Assembly: GCA_946481035.1 (NCBI GenBank)
Contig: CAMLNK010000225.1
Coordinates: 1 to 6,716, forward strand
Origin: an uncultured Dyadobacter sp.
Lineage (GTDB): Bacteria; Bacteroidota; Bacteroidia; Cytophagales; Spirosomataceae
Direction: 5' to 3'
Length of the DNA stretch: 6,716 bases
Below the pieces are notes generated by a model. The model was not told the origin of the DNA. It did not search any database and worked only from the letters and a program-made list of their open reading frames with translations. Below are positions 4,504-6,716 of the stretch, in pieces. A program made the translations under genes and the position numbers. The stretch's first letter is position 1. Each line of letters opens with the position of its first letter.

Positions 4504-6716
4504 ATGAGAAAGTACTACTCAACAGCAATTGCTGCTTCTTTATTACTTCTTGCCGTTTCGCACCAGCTCATAGCCCAAACCCCCATTCCGCAGGGCTCGG
4601 CAGTTAAGGAAAACTTCAATACCACCGCATCGGGCCTGACATTGCCGGCCAACTGGAAGGTATCTCCTGCCGGCCAGGGCGCCTCGGCCACCTGGGCAAC
4701 GGGCCTGGCCAGCCTCACGCAGGCCGCAAACAGCGGATCTCCCGCGTCCGGCGGCAGCTATAACTGGGGCACGAGTGCCGGAACCGACAGGGCGGTCGGG
4801 TTTATGGCGTCGGCGGGCTACGCTTCTCCGAACGCCGTGATGGGTTATTTTCGGAATACCTCAGGCGCAACCATCACTTCTCTGACCATATCGTTTAGCA
4901 TTGAGCGTTACCGGGTCAATACTGCCGGTTTTAGTCTTGAATTTTCTACATCCGCCGACGGAGCCATTTGGGTAAACAGGAGCGCCGGCAACATTTCACC
5001 AGGACTTTTTGCATCAGGAGCTTCCGGCTATACATTTGCCACACCCGCCACGATCACGAAAACAATCACTTTATCCGGCCTCAGCATTGCGAGTAATAGC
5101 GACATTTATTTCCGCTGGGTGTTTACAGACGCCCTGGCGGCGAATGCCCAGGGGTTGGGCCTTGACGACGTTTCCATATTTGCCGGAACACCGGCACCGG
5201 CCGTTTCCTCCACATTGCAATACACGCTAAAAACGGACAATCCACCACTTGACCAGGCTAATTCCGGGGATAAGCTTGCTTATAAAACCGTGATCAAAAA
5301 CGCCGGCACCGGTGATGCGGCGAACGTCGTGCTAACCGAACCGGCACCAACCAATACGACTTTTGCCGGTGGGTCGATCAAAACATCGGCGATGGCCAGG
5401 GATGAAACATTTACCACAGCCTTCAACACCCCGCTGTCGGGAGGAAATGTACTTTCCAACGACTACGGAATCCCTTCTCCGGCCGTCACTTCTTTTGGGC
5501 CTACCGCCAATGCTGCTGCCACTGCGGCGGGCGGCTCCGGCAACTCCGATAATGGCGGGATAGTCGCGCTGAATGCGAACGGGACCTTCACTTATACACC
5601 TCCGGCGGGGTTTTCAGGTAAAGATCAGTTCAGCTACATTGCGGGTAATGGCAACCCGCCTGATAACGACGCGAAAGTCACTATTTCTGTGGGCGGAGCG
5701 CCGGTGGCAACGGCGGACTCTTACGCGGTAGTCGGTAATGTTTCCATTACGCCCAATAGCGCTGCCGGCGTACTGGCCAACGACACAGGTGGTGGCCTGC
5801 TCGTCACGGCCGTCAATGGCTCGGCCGCCCATGTAGGTGCCGCGGTGGTAACCGAAAAAGGCGGCAATCTGACGGTAAACGCGAACGGAAGTTTTAGCTA
5901 TAACCCGCCTCCGGGCTTTACAGGCGCCGACAGTTTTACCTACACGATCGACAACGGCTTCTCGGTCCCGGCTACGGCCACTGCCACGCTCAATGTAGCC
6001 GGTGTCGTCTGGTTTGTCAATAGCAATGCGGCTTCCAACGGCGACGGAAGGCTTAGCGCGCCATTCAAGCTCATTACCAATGTGACCGGAACTGCGGCCG
6101 GACAAACGATCTTTATTTACGAAAGCGCCACAGCCTATTCGGGAAGCATTAATCTGCTGGCAAACCAAAAGCTCGTGGGCCAGGATGCATCGCAAAGCCT
6201 GGCAACGATTTCCGGACTTACGCCCAATGCGGCATACAGTACACAATTCCCGGCCATGAACAGCGGAAACGGTACCGCCGTTCTGTTGACGGCCTCTAAT
6301 TCAAACATTATCACACTCAGCAGCGGCAACACCGTCAGGGGACTTACCATCGGCAATTCCGGTACCGGCAAAAAAATCACCGGAAATAATTTCGGCACAT
6401 TGACCCTTGGAAATGCGGCCACACCCGATGTGACCCTGAATGGAACCGGGCAGGCACTGGATCTGCAAACTGGTACGCTTTCCGGCGGATTGGGCGGCCT
6501 TTCAACTACCAGCAGCGCCTCACAAGGCGTGTTCATCAACTCAGTGGCGGGCACTTACAACTTTGGACCAACCTCCATAACGGGAAGTAATACCCAGGGG
6601 ATTCTGATCTCAGGCTCATCGGCAATTGTTCCTACCTTCGGCGCCACCACGGTCAACGCGGGAACGGACGGGGTATCCATTCAGAATAATACCGGCAATG
6701 TAACTTTCAGCGCTCT
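4504..6716 (+). CDS. Large secreted multidomain adhesin-like surface protein, N-terminal part
   Basis: The frame is open from ATG 4504 to the right edge, giving 737 residues with no stop; the C-terminus is missing. Residues 1-24 form a Sec signal peptide with likely cleavage at LIA/Q. Residues about 31-228 resemble the beta-sandwich (jelly-roll) domain of Bacteroidota secreted proteins, including a DRAVG motif and a terminal LDDVSIFAG. Residues about 246-292 resemble a DUF11 domain (YKTVIKNAGTGDAANVVLTE). Two cadherin-like domains follow at about 298-397 and 402-500, each with an ANGxFxYxPPxGFxGxDxFxY core. From 502 (VVWFVNSNAASNGDG) the chain turns into Gly/Asn/Thr/Ser-rich parallel beta-helix-like sequence. 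No cysteine occurs in the visible 737 residues, as is common in surface fibres. Export and cell-surface location are well supported. A C-terminal type IX secretion sorting domain is expected but lies outside the window. Attachment to polysaccharide or surfaces is inferred. Confidence 0.88.
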   Translation, partial: MRKYYSTAIAASLLLLAVSHQLIAQTPIPQGSAVKENFNTTASGLTLPANWKVSPAGQGASATWATGLASLTQAANSGSPASGGSYNWGTSAGTDRAVGFMASAGYASPNAVMGYFRNTSGATITSLTISFSIERYRVNTAGFSLEFSTSADGAIWVNRSAGNISPGLFASGASGYTFATPATITKTITLSGLSIASNSDIYFRWVFTDALAANAQGLGLDDVSIFAGTPAPAVSSTLQYTLKTDNPPLDQANSGDKLAYKTVIKNAGTGDAANVVLTEPAPTNTTFAGGSIKTSAMARDETFTTAFNTPLSGGNVLSNDYGIPSPAVTSFGPTANAAATAAGGSGNSDNGGIVALNANGTFTYTPPAGFSGKDQFSYIAGNGNPPDNDAKVTISVGGAPVATADSYAVVGNVSITPNSAAGVLANDTGGGLLVTAVNGSAAHVGAAVVTEKGGNLTVNANGSFSYNPPPGFTGADSFTYTIDNGFSVPATATATLNVAGVVWFVNSNAASNGDGRLSAPFKLITNVTGTAAGQTIFIYESATAYSGSINLLANQKLVGQDASQSLATISGLTPNAAYSTQFPAMNSGNGTAVLLTASNSNIITLSSGNTVRGLTIGNSGTGKKITGNNFGTLTLGNAATPDVTLNGTGQALDLQTGTLSGGLGGLSTTSSASQGVFINSVAGTYNFGPTSITGSNTQGILISGSSAIVPTFGATTVNAGTDGVSIQNNTGNVTFSA

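Noticed and set aside
5614..6554. Two long minus-strand open frames (210 and 139 codons) opposite the adhesin gene
   Set aside because: They mirror a GC-rich, clearly domain-bearing plus-strand gene, show no recognisable domain, and overlap each other in different frames.

Overview
The window looks like a chromosomal stretch from a Bacteroidota bacterium, most likely a Cytophagales member of the Dyadobacter/Spirosoma kind. This is inferred from protein style (signal peptides ending in AQ, a large cysteine-free modular surface protein, a sugar-type Nudix/winged-helix regulator). It also fits the absence of clear Shine-Dalgarno sequences and the presence of promoter-like TTG / TAnnTTTG elements. 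Coding regions are clearly more GC-rich than the AT-rich intergenic DNA.

Layout from left to right. (1) Bases 1-370, minus strand: the N-terminal 123 residues of a bulb-type (GNA-like) lectin repeat protein running off the left edge. (2) Bases 371-1107: a 737-base AT-rich spacer between divergent genes. It holds small palindromes near the lectin start, a promoter-like element wrapped around a GTCGACA inverted repeat, and a 22-base tandem duplication. (3) Bases 1108-1905, plus strand: a short-chain dehydrogenase-like protein with a good Rossmann fold but without the usual catalytic Ser and Lys. (4) Bases 1988-2680, minus strand: a NrtR-type regulator (degenerate Nudix domain plus winged helix), convergent with the SDR gene. 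(5) A 76-base divergent region with an operator-like palindrome. (6) Bases 2757-4379, plus strand: a secreted type-B carboxylesterase with an intact catalytic triad. (7) A 15-base-arm perfect inverted repeat sitting on a consensus-like promoter. (8) Bases 4504 to the right edge, plus strand: the first 737 residues of a giant secreted adhesin-like protein (jelly-roll domain, DUF11-type domain, two cadherin-like domains, beta-helix).

How the parts may work together (inference): the Nudix regulator is divergent from the esterase, and a palindrome lies in their shared control region. A related half-site recurs at the adhesin promoter. A plausible reading is a small regulon in which a sugar-derived effector controls a secreted esterase, and perhaps a surface adhesin, for polysaccharide attachment and de-esterification. 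I see no mobile element, CRISPR array, tRNA or rRNA. No wholly unknown system is evident. The best leads are the catalytically divergent SDR, the V-to-C change in all three lectin motifs, and the operator-promoter arrangement before the adhesin gene.
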